From positions 620,001-684,000 of the forward strand of contig OZ252237.1 in the NCBI GenBank assembly GCA_965249525.1: a DNA stretch of 64,000 bases. The letters are read 5' to 3'. Positions within the stretch are counted from its first letter, which is position 1; each line of letters begins with the position of its first letter. Shown here piece by piece: positions 1 to 7,719 of the stretch. The position numbers were made by a program, and so were the translations under genes. Below the pieces are notes generated by a model. That model was not told where the DNA came from and searched no databases. It was given only the letters and a program-made list of their open reading frames with translations. This DNA is from G965240465 sp965249525. GTDB taxonomy: Bacteria; SAR324; JACQKK01.

Positions 1-285
1 CGTTTTGAACCTTTTATTGTAGGCTGGGAGGTGGGCAATGCGTACTCTGAGCTTAACAACCCAGCTTTACAGCGTCAGTTATTTGAGGAACAGGTTGCCA
101 GGCGCCAAGGTGGAGATTTGGAAGCGCACCCTTACGATGAAGAATTTCTACGAGCCATGGAATACGGCATGCCCCCTATGGGGGGAGTAGGCTTAGGGAT
201 AGACCGCTTGGTGATGCTGATGACAGATCAGGTTTCCATTCGCGATGTTATTTTTTTTCCTACGATGCGGCCACAAAAATCTTGA
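1..285 (+). CDS. lysS: Lysyl-tRNA synthetase, C-terminal end (partial)
   Basis: This is the 3' end of a class II lysyl-tRNA synthetase, which charges tRNA-Lys in the cytoplasm. The frame is open from base 1, so the 5' part lies outside the window. It shows the family's closing signature: a YSELN segment, then QRQLFEEQ, then the class II motif 3 region GVGLGIDRLVM, whose arginine binds ATP, and a short tail ending in FFPTMRPQ. This is the normal end of bacterial LysS, so the gene looks intact here. The next gene begins 13 bases after the stop, so the two may be cotranscribed. Confidence 0.95.
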   Translation, partial: RFEPFIVGWEVGNAYSELNNPALQRQLFEEQVARRQGGDLEAHPYDEEFLRAMEYGMPPMGGVGLGIDRLVMLMTDQVSIRDVIFFPTMRPQKS

Positions 286-298
286 ACAGAATCTCCAG

Positions 299-883
299 AT
301 GACATTTTATTTCCAGACATTGCTGCGTATCTGTTTTGTTTTAGCGATGTCGCTGGGGGTGCTGTTTGTCTTTAATAGTCAACAGTTTGGTGGAGGTGTT
401 GTGGGTGCGCAAGAGCCTGCTGCTTATGGGTTGTTGATGGATACGGCGGAGTCGCCTCTGGCGGCTAAAGACTTTACTGTGTCTACCTTAAAGAACAAAT
501 CTCTGAGTTTGGAGAAGCTTCGCGGCAAGGTGGTGGTATTGAACTTTTGGGCTACTTGGTGTCCTCCTTGTGTAGCGGAGCTGCCTTCTTTGGAACGGCT
601 TGAGCGCAAAATGCGTGGACGATCCTTTGCCTTAATAGCCCTCAATGCAGGAGAGCAGCCTGAAAAGGTCAAGCGCTTTGTTCGTCAGCATAGGCTGCGA
701 CTCACCATTGCCTTAGATGCTGAAGGCAAAATTACCTCAGAATACGGGGCTGATCGCCTGCCGGTTACCTATGTATTGGATAAACAGGGGCGTCTGATAC
801 ATCGGGCTATCGGAGAACGCAATTGGAATTCTCCGTCAGCTGTGAAATTTTTTCAGGAACTGGCAGCAAGTGCTGGCCAATAG
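299..883 (+). CDS. Exported TlpA/ResA-type thioredoxin-fold protein
   Basis: A 194-residue protein of the TlpA/ResA family, which reduces or oxidises disulfides in the periplasm, often for cytochrome c maturation. An N-terminal hydrophobic segment (about residues 7-26) acts as signal peptide or membrane anchor. The thioredoxin domain follows from about residue 55, with active site W-C-P-P-C (Cys88 and Cys91) inside FWATWCPPC. The cis-proline loop is seen as RLPVTYVLD. I chose the ATG at 299. An ATG at 245 in the same frame would overlap lysS and put a charged stretch before the signal peptide. No cytochrome c biogenesis genes lie nearby, so the substrate is unknown. Confidence 0.85.
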   Translation: MTFYFQTLLRICFVLAMSLGVLFVFNSQQFGGGVVGAQEPAAYGLLMDTAESPLAAKDFTVSTLKNKSLSLEKLRGKVVVLNFWATWCPPCVAELPSLERLERKMRGRSFALIALNAGEQPEKVKRFVRQHRLRLTIALDAEGKITSEYGADRLPVTYVLDKQGRLIHRAIGERNWNSPSAVKFFQELAASAGQ

Positions 884-946
884 GTTCTGCGCTTGTGGGG
901 TTGCTTTTTAGCAGCTTTGTGTCGCAATGATGTGAAGATGGGTTGG

Positions 947-1567
947 CTAGTAAAACTGATACACCCTGCGGGGGTCCATTTTTTCAAATTGTTCCCAACG
1001 GCTTTGGTAAAGCATGAGATTAAACATAAGTTCAGTGGTGTTATTGCGCTGGGAGCGTTTTGCCTGCACTTGTTTTTTAATGAGTGATTCCACCCCAGAG
1101 GGGTGAAGAATCATATAATTGGAAAAATACATGCGGCCGCTGTGATTGATCAAGCGGGTCTGCAGCACGCTGTTGACATCAAGAAAAGTACTTTGCATGG
1201 TGGCCAAGACATTATACTTATAGCCTTGCACCAGGTCTTTTAATACCAGTTCTTTCTGACCCTGATGCAGCAATTGGAACACAGAATGGATGTTCCCAGC
1301 CAATTCACCATAACCCCTTCTTTGCTGGGGGGAGAGGCTGCTGTCGTTAAATTCTAGATAATATTCTAACGGCGTTTTCTGCTGAAGCAAGGGACGGTCT
1401 AACACAAACCAGTTGAGGAAGGCATTACAACGTTCCCCAAAGGAAGGGGCTTCTGGACGTATCATGCCTGTGCGTTCAAATTCTTCTTTAGCAGTGGAAA
1501 TTTCTGCAGCGCAAACCGACAAATCGGTTGCCTCTTCTAACAATGAATCTATATAAGGGCTTTGCAT
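947..1567 (-). CDS. Hypothetical protein (206 aa)
   Basis: An intact 206-residue soluble protein with no signal peptide or membrane helix. I do not recognise a named domain. Visible traits are an acidic N-terminus, a segment NAFLNWFVLDRPL near residues 48-60, and a basic C-terminal third. The NWFVLDRPL stretch recalls uncharacterised proteins of deltaproteobacteria, but that is memory-based inference. It is the last gene of the leftward series that includes rluB and rnc, starting 122 bases after the rluB stop, and it meets the rightward thioredoxin gene tail to tail. Confidence 0.6.
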   Translation of the reverse strand: MQSPYIDSLLEEATDLSVCAAEISTAKEEFERTGMIRPEAPSFGERCNAFLNWFVLDRPLLQQKTPLEYYLEFNDSSLSPQQRRGYGELAGNIHSVFQLLHQGQKELVLKDLVQGYKYNVLATMQSTFLDVNSVLQTRLINHSGRMYFSNYMILHPSGVESLIKKQVQAKRSQRNNTTELMFNLMLYQSRWEQFEKMDPRRVYQFY

Positions 1568-1689
1568 TATAACACTCCACAGGCTTTCTTACCCAAAATT
1601 CATGGGAGCATAAGGCTTTTCCTAGTTCAAAACAAAAGGTCATCCATGAGTCCAATAAAAATACTCTATACTATCCTACCATATGCCAG

Positions 1690-2544
1690 CTAGGTACTTT
1701 TGTTAAGCAATTTTTGCCGAATATTTTTCTTTAAGATAGTTTTTCTCAGAGATGCCTGCTGTAAGCTTACTAACTCTGCTGCTGTCAGTAAACGGGCTTG
1801 GCCAGGGAGTGCTTGCACATCTAGCAAAATGGATCCTATCTGACAACGGGTAATTTTTAACACTGCAAAACCCAACTGGGCTAATGCCTTTTTGATATGA
1901 TGATGAATTCCTTCTCGCAGTGTTAATTCCAGCCAGGTTTTATCACTGCGATGGTGCAGCACTTTGGCATATATCGGCGCACAACGGCGCCCATCCAACA
2001 TCATGCCCTTACGCAGTGGGGCTAGTTTGGCAGCATCTGCTTTGCCACGCACCTTGACCAGATAAATTTTGCGTACACAGTAAGAAGGATGTGTCAATCG
2101 TTGCGCCAATTGACCATCATTGGTTAACAAAATCAATCCCTGGGCGTCATAATCCAGCCTTCCTACTGGAAACAATCGTATACTGGTTTGGGGCAGCATG
2201 TCTGCCAGACAGCGGCGGCCTTGAGGATCTTTCAGGGTGCTGACAACCCCCTTGGGCTTGTACAATGCCCATACCTGTGTCTTGGAATTTTCCTGCCATG
2301 AGACAGTATGTCCCATCACCTGCAATCGATCTTTGCTGGGTATCACCATGGTTGCTGGTGAGGTAGCGACTTCACCATTTAAGCGTACTTTTCCTTGTGC
2401 AATCAGCTGTTCTGCCCCCCGACGGCTAGCCAAGCCGGCTTTTGCAAGCGCTCGGTTCAAACGCAACGGCTGCGATTCATGGTTGCAAGTTTCTCCTGCT
2501 GCTAAGCCAGCAGTCGGCATTTTTTCTAGGGAAGAATTTGCCAT
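1690..2544 (-). CDS. rluB: Ribosomal large-subunit pseudouridine synthase, RsuA/RluB family
   Basis: A 284-residue pseudouridine synthase that isomerises a specific uridine in rRNA. An N-terminal S4 RNA-binding domain spans about residues 28-75 (LRLNRALAKAGLASRRGAE). The catalytic domain carries the family motif GRLDYDAQGL, with Asp131 the expected nucleophile, followed by LLTNDG and the lysine-rich segment VRKIYLVKVRG. The length and S4 domain fit RluB rather than the shorter RluE. Exact target (23S U2605-like against 16S U516-like) cannot be settled by eye. About 28 extra residues precede the S4 domain, so a later start is possible. It sits 45 bases downstream of rnc, probably in the same transcript. 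Confidence 0.88.
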   Translation of the reverse strand: MANSSLEKMPTAGLAAGETCNHESQPLRLNRALAKAGLASRRGAEQLIAQGKVRLNGEVATSPATMVIPSKDRLQVMGHTVSWQENSKTQVWALYKPKGVVSTLKDPQGRRCLADMLPQTSIRLFPVGRLDYDAQGLILLTNDGQLAQRLTHPSYCVRKIYLVKVRGKADAAKLAPLRKGMMLDGRRCAPIYAKVLHHRSDKTWLELTLREGIHHHIKKALAQLGFAVLKITRCQIGSILLDVQALPGQARLLTAAELVSLQQASLRKTILKKNIRQKLLNKST

Positions 2545-2589
2545 AGAAAACCGTCGCAGAAAAAAGCCTACTATCTTGGCTTGTTATCT

Positions 2590-3342
2590 TCAAGAGTTGC
2601 GGTTCTCTTGCTGCAATAATTGCAATGCTTGTGCGGCAGCTGCTTGTTCGGCCTGCTGTTTGGTGCTGCCTTCACCGCTAGCGTATTCATGATCCCCCAC
2701 CCATACCGAGATCCTAAAGTGTTTGTTGTGCGCCGGGCCAGCTTCTTGTATCACTCTATACCGAACGGAACGCTTACTATACTTTTGCACCCATTCTTGT
2801 AAATGACTTTTGTGATCAAGGCTATCTATCAACTGCGGCAACTGATTCAACTGCGGAATGAACCAATTCTTCACCAATTTACGCACAGCTTCCATTCCCT
2901 GATGTGCATAGCTATCCAAGTAAACTGCGGCTACCAGAGCTTCTAATGCATCACCCAGCAAGGAATCGCGGTTTGCCAAACCAGAACGATGCTCTCCTCG
3001 CCCCATACGCAAATGCTGCCCCAATTCTAATTGTCTGGCTACCTTGGCTAATCCTCCCTTGCCAACCAACACCGCTCGCATCCGTGTCAGTATCCCTTCA
3101 TCCATCTCACTAAAGAGCTGCGATAAAAGGTCACTGACCAAAAATTGGAATATGGCATCCCCCAAAAACTCCAAACGTTCATTGTGCGCATCTTGATGAT
3201 GCTTGTTGACGTAAGATTTATGCGTCAACGCTTGCTGTAACAAATTCCTATTTTCAAACTGATAGCCCAGTTTTCCTGCCAGAACATCATTTAAATCTTG
3301 TTCAGAGTGTTTGTCACTGTCTACTTTGCTTGTAGGATGCAT
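2590..3342 (-). CDS. rnc: Ribonuclease III
   Basis: A 250-residue double-strand-specific endoribonuclease that matures rRNA precursors and cleaves structured mRNA leaders. The catalytic signature NERLEFLGDA is at residues 54-63 with the metal-binding Glu and Asp. The second acidic cluster is seen in DSLLGDALEALVAAVYLD. A double-stranded RNA-binding domain fills about residues 170-245 and ends in the usual KQQAEQAAAAQAL helix. The N-terminus carries about 20 extra polar residues. The gene starts 77 bases downstream of pnp. That is notable because in enterobacteria RNase III controls pnp expression by cutting its leader; here the two genes look cotranscribed. Confidence 0.95.
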   Translation of the reverse strand: MHPTSKVDSDKHSEQDLNDVLAGKLGYQFENRNLLQQALTHKSYVNKHHQDAHNERLEFLGDAIFQFLVSDLLSQLFSEMDEGILTRMRAVLVGKGGLAKVARQLELGQHLRMGRGEHRSGLANRDSLLGDALEALVAAVYLDSYAHQGMEAVRKLVKNWFIPQLNQLPQLIDSLDHKSHLQEWVQKYSKRSVRYRVIQEAGPAHNKHFRISVWVGDHEYASGEGSTKQQAEQAAAAQALQLLQQENRNS

Positions 3343-3419
3343 CTTACATACGAACTATCAATGTACAATCGGCTTTTCCCTTCAGCCTACCGACAGTTGT
3401 ACCAATCATGAGAACAGAT

Positions 3420-5486
3420 TTATTCTTGATAACGGGTAAGCTTGAGTTTGCCTCGCTTATCCACGCCAGAGACACGCACGCTGACAATATCACCTTCACG
3501 CATGACATCTTCCACACGTTCTACCCGTCCTTCTGCCATTTGTGAGATGTGCAGTAGACCATCAGTGCCGGGGATCAGTTCTATAAATGCTCCAAACTCC
3601 ATCACCTTCTTCACAGGCCCCTTATACACCGCACCGATTTCCACTTCTGCAGTAGCATTTTGCACCATTTTTAATGCTTCAGTGACGGCTTCATCACTTT
3701 CTGAACTTATCATCACCAAGCCATCGTCTTCTACATCCACTTTGGCGCCGGTTTTTTCGGTAATTCCTTTAATGGTTTTTCCGCTGGGACCGATCAGGTC
3801 GCCGATGCGTGTGGGTTTAATGCGGTAAACCACCATGCGAGGAGCATAGGGGGAAAGTTTTTCTTTGGGGGCGGCGATGGCTTTTTCCATTTCGCTTAGG
3901 ATGTGCATACGACCTTGTTGTGCCTGGGTAAGCGCTCGGGAAAGAATTTGTTTGTCAATACCACTGATTTTGATGTCCATTTGCAGGGCAGTGATGCCTT
4001 GGCGAGTGCCGGCGACTTTGAAATCCATATCCCCCAAGTGATCTTCATCTCCTAGAATGTCAGATAGGATGACAGTTTTATCGCCTTCTTTAATCAGCCC
4101 CATGGCAATGCCTGCAGCGTGCTTGGGGATGGGGACACCGGCATCCATCAGTGCCAGGGAAGCGCCGCAAACAGAAGCCATAGAGGAAGAGCCATTGGAT
4201 TCCAAGATTTCAGAAGTGATCCTGAGGGTATAAGGGAATTTTTCCTTTTTGGGAATGAGGGGCAGCACGCCTTTTTCAGCCAGCATTCCGTGCCCGATCT
4301 CTCTTCTTCCAGGAGCGCGTAGAAAGCTAACTTCACCCACACAAAAAGGAAGGAAATTGTAGTGAAAAAGGAAGCCCTTAAAGCTGACACCGCGTAAGTT
4401 ATCTATTAATTGTTCATCCGAACGCGCCCCGAGGGTGACATTGACCAGGGCTTGGGTTTCGCCTCGGGTGAACAAAGCTGAACCATGACCACGGGGGAGC
4501 AAGCCTGTCTCACAATAAATATCGCGGATATCCGTAATGGAGCGTCCATCCACACGGAGTTCTTTGGAGAGGATATGTTCTCTCATCAAGCGTTTTTTTA
4601 AGGATCCGAAGATTTCTGCTACTTCTGGAGACAGGGAGGGTTCCTCGGGTTTAGAGAATTTTTCTTTGGCTTGCTGGGAGAGCTCATCTATGGCGCTATA
4701 GCGGGCTTGTTTTTCTGTGGTGAGCAGGGCTTTTTGTAGCGGGGCGGTGAATTCAGTTTCTATTTGCTGAACCAAGCTGGGATCAGGTTCAGGCACAGAA
4801 ATTTCTCGCTTGGGGCGACCCACCTTTTTGCGAAGTTCTTGCTGGATATCGATAATAGGTTGTATTTGCTGATGTCCAAAGAAAATGGCATCTAATGCCA
4901 TTTCTTCAGATATTTCAGAGGCTTGTCCTTCCACCATTAACAAGGCTTCTTTGGAACCTGCAACGAAAATATCTAACTCACTTTCTTCCAATTGTGCCAG
5001 GGAAGGATTGAGAACAAAGCTGTCGTTTATTCTACCTATACGCGCACCGCTGATGGGGCCTTGGAAAGGGATGTCAGAGATGGTCAATGCGGCTGAAGCA
5101 CCAATCATGGCGGCGACACCGGCTTCGTTTTCACTATCTGCACTAAGGACGGTGGCGATGATTTGGGTTTCACACTTGAAGCCGTCTGGAAATAATGGGC
5201 GGATGGAACGGTCGATGAAGCGCGATGCGAGGGTTTCATTATCAGAAAGTCTGCCCTCCCTTCGCAAGAAGCCTCCAGGGATGCGTCCAGCGGCATAATG
5301 TTTTTCAATGTAATGAACAGAGAGGGGAAAAAACGGTAGATCTTTTTCCTCTTTTTCTGCCACAACTGTGACCAGCACCAGGGTTTCACCGTAATGCACC
5401 AGTGCGGAGCCGGAGGCTTGACGTGCCATGCGTCCCACTTCAATTTTGAGAGGGCGTCCTCCAAATTCTACAGAGACAGTTTCCAT
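3420..5486 (-). CDS. pnp: Polynucleotide phosphorylase
   Basis: A 688-residue PNPase, the phosphorolytic 3'-5' exonuclease and central degradosome enzyme. Two RNase PH-like domains are visible. The first contains GGFLRREGRLSDNE and FIDRSIRPLFP. The second contains GSALFTRGETQ, ILESNGSSSMASVCG, and the acidic SDILGDEDHLGDMDFKVAGT region that holds the catalytic aspartates. A KH domain (RIGDLIGPSGKTIKGI) and a C-terminal S1 domain (GPVKKVMEFGAFIEL) follow. Length and domain order match the family. It follows rpsO after 244 bases, the conserved proteobacterial order, and is followed by rnc. No strong Shine-Dalgarno precedes the ATG. Confidence 0.97.
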   Translation of the reverse strand: METVSVEFGGRPLKIEVGRMARQASGSALVHYGETLVLVTVVAEKEEKDLPFFPLSVHYIEKHYAAGRIPGGFLRREGRLSDNETLASRFIDRSIRPLFPDGFKCETQIIATVLSADSENEAGVAAMIGASAALTISDIPFQGPISGARIGRINDSFVLNPSLAQLEESELDIFVAGSKEALLMVEGQASEISEEMALDAIFFGHQQIQPIIDIQQELRKKVGRPKREISVPEPDPSLVQQIETEFTAPLQKALLTTEKQARYSAIDELSQQAKEKFSKPEEPSLSPEVAEIFGSLKKRLMREHILSKELRVDGRSITDIRDIYCETGLLPRGHGSALFTRGETQALVNVTLGARSDEQLIDNLRGVSFKGFLFHYNFLPFCVGEVSFLRAPGRREIGHGMLAEKGVLPLIPKKEKFPYTLRITSEILESNGSSSMASVCGASLALMDAGVPIPKHAAGIAMGLIKEGDKTVILSDILGDEDHLGDMDFKVAGTRQGITALQMDIKISGIDKQILSRALTQAQQGRMHILSEMEKAIAAPKEKLSPYAPRMVVYRIKPTRIGDLIGPSGKTIKGITEKTGAKVDVEDDGLVMISSESDEAVTEALKMVQNATAEVEIGAVYKGPVKKVMEFGAFIELIPGTDGLLHISQMAEGRVERVEDVMREGDIVSVRVSGVDKRGKLKLTRYQE

Positions 5487-5599
5487 GATATTTTTCTATA
5501 GGGCTGCTGCCGTCCAGGGTTGTGTTGTGCCATTTTGATACGCTTGGGTTATCATCAAAAGGTTATACAAGGACAATACTGTAGGGCAGGCGGGTTAAT

Positions 5600-5659
5600 C
5601 AGATTACAAAAAATCTGTTCAAAAAGTCTTTCGGCGACAACTTACCAGGCAAGTTGCGC
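5600..5659 (-). promoter_or_regulatory. Paired hairpins in the rpsO-pnp spacer
   Basis: Two inverted repeats lie in the 244-base spacer between rpsO and pnp. Read on the minus strand, the first, at 5659-5634, is a stem of 3 plus 6 pairs with one bulged base (arms GCGCAACTT and AAGTTGTCGC) around a 7-base loop. The second, at 5617-5600, has six pairs (CAGATT/AATCTG) around TTTTGT. In enterobacteria this spacer contains an RNase III-cut hairpin that destabilises pnp mRNA. The same role here is inference from position and structure. A weak terminator or leader element for pnp would also fit. Confidence 0.4.
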
Positions 5660-5730
5660 TAAGATTTGGCTGAAATGGCTGGAGGCACTTCGAATGGCGA
5701 GACCTTTACTGTTAGACGGAGACCATGTCA

Positions 5731-6012
5731 TTACCGACGCAACTCCAGTTGGTTAATTAATTCTAGGTAACGTTGATGGTTTTTGCGACTTAAGTAATCC
5801 AGCAAGCGTCTGCGTTTGCTAACCATTTGCAGCAAACCCCGTCGTGAATGATGGTCTTTTAGGTGAGATTTGAAATGTCCCCCCAGTTCTTTGATCCGTT
5901 TAGATAATAAAGCTACTTGAACTTCTGGGGATCCTGTGTCCGATTTTTCACGGCCAAATTGTTCAATAATCTGTTTCTTAATTTCGCTGTTCAACATTTT
6001 TCTTATGGCCAT
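5731..6012 (-). CDS. rpsO: 30S ribosomal protein S15
   Basis: Small-subunit ribosomal protein S15, a primary binder of the 16S rRNA central domain. The 93-residue frame has the family core: DTGSPEVQVALLSKRI, then GHFKSHLKDHHSRRGLL, then SKRRRLLDYL and the RYLELINQLELRR end. Most S15 proteins have about 89 residues, so the in-frame ATG at 5997 (88 residues) is a plausible alternative start. Neither start has a strong Shine-Dalgarno. In other bacteria S15 represses its own translation. The gene sits between truB and pnp as usual. Confidence 0.96.
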   Translation of the reverse strand: MAIRKMLNSEIKKQIIEQFGREKSDTGSPEVQVALLSKRIKELGGHFKSHLKDHHSRRGLLQMVSKRRRLLDYLSRKNHQRYLELINQLELRR

Positions 6013-6154
6013 TTTTTATAGCTACTTTTCATGATCGTTTTTCATGCCTGTGTAGTTATTTTTGATAGGGCTTATTTCTTATAAGCCTTACGCAATTTAA
6101 CCTGCCTCGCTGCAAACCAATTGTCAAGCATTTCTGTTTTTGCTGACAGCAACT

Positions 6155-7168
6155 TTATTCCGAAGGCGTGGATGCAAGACGGGACATCACGCAACGGGGT
6201 TGAATTTGCCATCCCGAAGGGCTGCGTACGGCTTCGCCTATGGCAAGCAGGCGGCCTTGGGCATCCAAGGCTTTTAAAGGAATATGGGGATGCCAGGCAG
6301 TGGGAGGTGAAGAGGAGATTTTTCCCTCTGTGGATGCTTCGTCGTCAAACATGAAGGGTGTTGGTCGTCCCTGTGAAAGATGCGGGAAGTTTTGAGGCGC
6401 CACTTGCACAGCCAGGTGATGGGGCAGGAAGGGGGATGGTTCTAAGATATAGCTGTAAGGGACAGCAGAGTTGAGTAAATCAGAGAGGGTGATAGATTGA
6501 TCCAGTGTCCATTGGGGCGGTGTTTGTGAGCATCCCACCGCTGTTCGTCGTAAAGCGGTGAGGTGTGCACCTACACCAAGGTCCTCTCCAATGTCACGGG
6601 CAAGGGCGCGGATGTATGTTCCTGCACTACACTGTGCATGCAGTTGAATCTGGGTGGTGGTGATATGCTGAATTTCTAACTGGTGAAAGCATACCTGGCG
6701 TGTATAGTGATGGGTTAATTTTCCGTTGCGTGCCAGTTGGTAGGCGGGTATCCCGTTCTTTTTTACTGCAGAGAAAGCCGGTGTTTCTTGTGGGTGTTCA
6801 CCACGCCAAGCCCACACTGCCTGGCGTATCTGTTGATAGGTAAGGTGTTCAACGGAAGTACGGGAAAGCCGCGTACCTTGGGCATCCAAGGTATCGGTGC
6901 GTATACCCAGCTGTATGGTGGCTTGATAGCTTTTTGGTAGTTTTTCAAATAAGGGGATCAAGCGGGTGGCACTGCCAACAAATAGTACCAACAACCCTGT
7001 AGCCAAGGGGTCTAATGTGCCTAAATAGCCCATTTTGCAGGCGGGATGCTTGCTTCGCCCATACAGATGGTGTTTCACCTGCTGCAATGCGTGGTTGGAG
7101 GACATTCCTGAAGGTTTGTCTAGCAGCAACAACCCTGGTGGGGGATATTCGGCAATAGCTTTAGGCAT
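6155..7168 (-). CDS. truB: tRNA pseudouridine(55) synthase
   Basis: A 337-residue TruB, which makes pseudouridine 55 in the T loop of nearly all tRNAs. The catalytic motif GTLDPLATGLL has the nucleophile Asp53. Other family blocks are DKPSGMSSN near the N-terminus, QETPAFSAVKKNGIPAY, and the GTYIRALARDIG stretch. The C-terminal 90 residues are less conserved and end in a PUA-like part (LKALDAQGRLLAIGE). The gene lies between rbfA and rpsO, the standard order. The start fits the N-terminal block (GLLLLDKPSG) at the normal distance. Confidence 0.95.
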   Translation of the reverse strand: MPKAIAEYPPPGLLLLDKPSGMSSNHALQQVKHHLYGRSKHPACKMGYLGTLDPLATGLLVLFVGSATRLIPLFEKLPKSYQATIQLGIRTDTLDAQGTRLSRTSVEHLTYQQIRQAVWAWRGEHPQETPAFSAVKKNGIPAYQLARNGKLTHHYTRQVCFHQLEIQHITTTQIQLHAQCSAGTYIRALARDIGEDLGVGAHLTALRRTAVGCSQTPPQWTLDQSITLSDLLNSAVPYSYILEPSPFLPHHLAVQVAPQNFPHLSQGRPTPFMFDDEASTEGKISSSPPTAWHPHIPLKALDAQGRLLAIGEAVRSPSGWQIQPRCVMSRLASTPSE

Positions 7169-7232
7169 AGTGAAAATTGTCGTTTGAAGTGTGCGATGTG
7201 TTTGCTGAGAGAGAGGGCAAAAGAGGAGGCGA

Positions 7233-7592
7233 TTAGGATTCCTCTGTGGCGGGTGGAATGGTTTTCAATAAGCGATCAATGTTGTCGGCATGGGTGAAGC
7301 CAAGATCTGGAATGAAAGTTAGGCGTGGGGTATTGCGTGTTTTGAGGGTGCGTCCTAATGAATTGCTAAAGAAACCTGCTGCTCCATTGAGCGTTTTTGT
7401 GATGGATGGCAAATGTTGGGGCGGATAACAACTAAAGTAAATTTTGGCGACAGAAACATCGGCAGCAGTTTCCACGCGGCTAATAATGACCGAGGCAAAG
7501 CGGGGATCTTTGGCTTCTTCTTGAAGCAGTCGCCCAAGCTTGTAGCGGATGTGTTGGGAGATATGGGCTTGTTTGCGAGAAGGGACAGACAT
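7233..7592 (-). CDS. rbfA: 30S ribosome-binding factor A
   Basis: A 119-residue RbfA, a KH-like cold-shock assembly factor that binds the 30S subunit and helps 16S rRNA 5'-end maturation. The family pattern is visible: an N-terminal ISQHIRYKLGRLL helix, then KDPRFASVIISRVETAADVSVAKIY (second to third strand), a helix with a diverged AAGFFSNSLGRTL, and the closing TPRLTFIPDLGFTHADNIDRLL. The length is normal. It sits between infB (127 bases upstream) and truB (64 bases downstream), as in most proteobacteria. Confidence 0.92.
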   Translation of the reverse strand: MSVPSRKQAHISQHIRYKLGRLLQEEAKDPRFASVIISRVETAADVSVAKIYFSCYPPQHLPSITKTLNGAAGFFSNSLGRTLKTRNTPRLTFIPDLGFTHADNIDRLLKTIPPATEES

Positions 7593-7719
7593 AGGTTGCA
7601 GGTGTTTGCCAGACAGAGTATGAGGTCCGTAATACGTAGAGGCTACTCATGAAAGTGCGGGTCTTCTCACTTTGGCTGTGCCGCAGGTGGTTCTATGAGG
7701 GCGAGGTTGCTTTAAAAGT

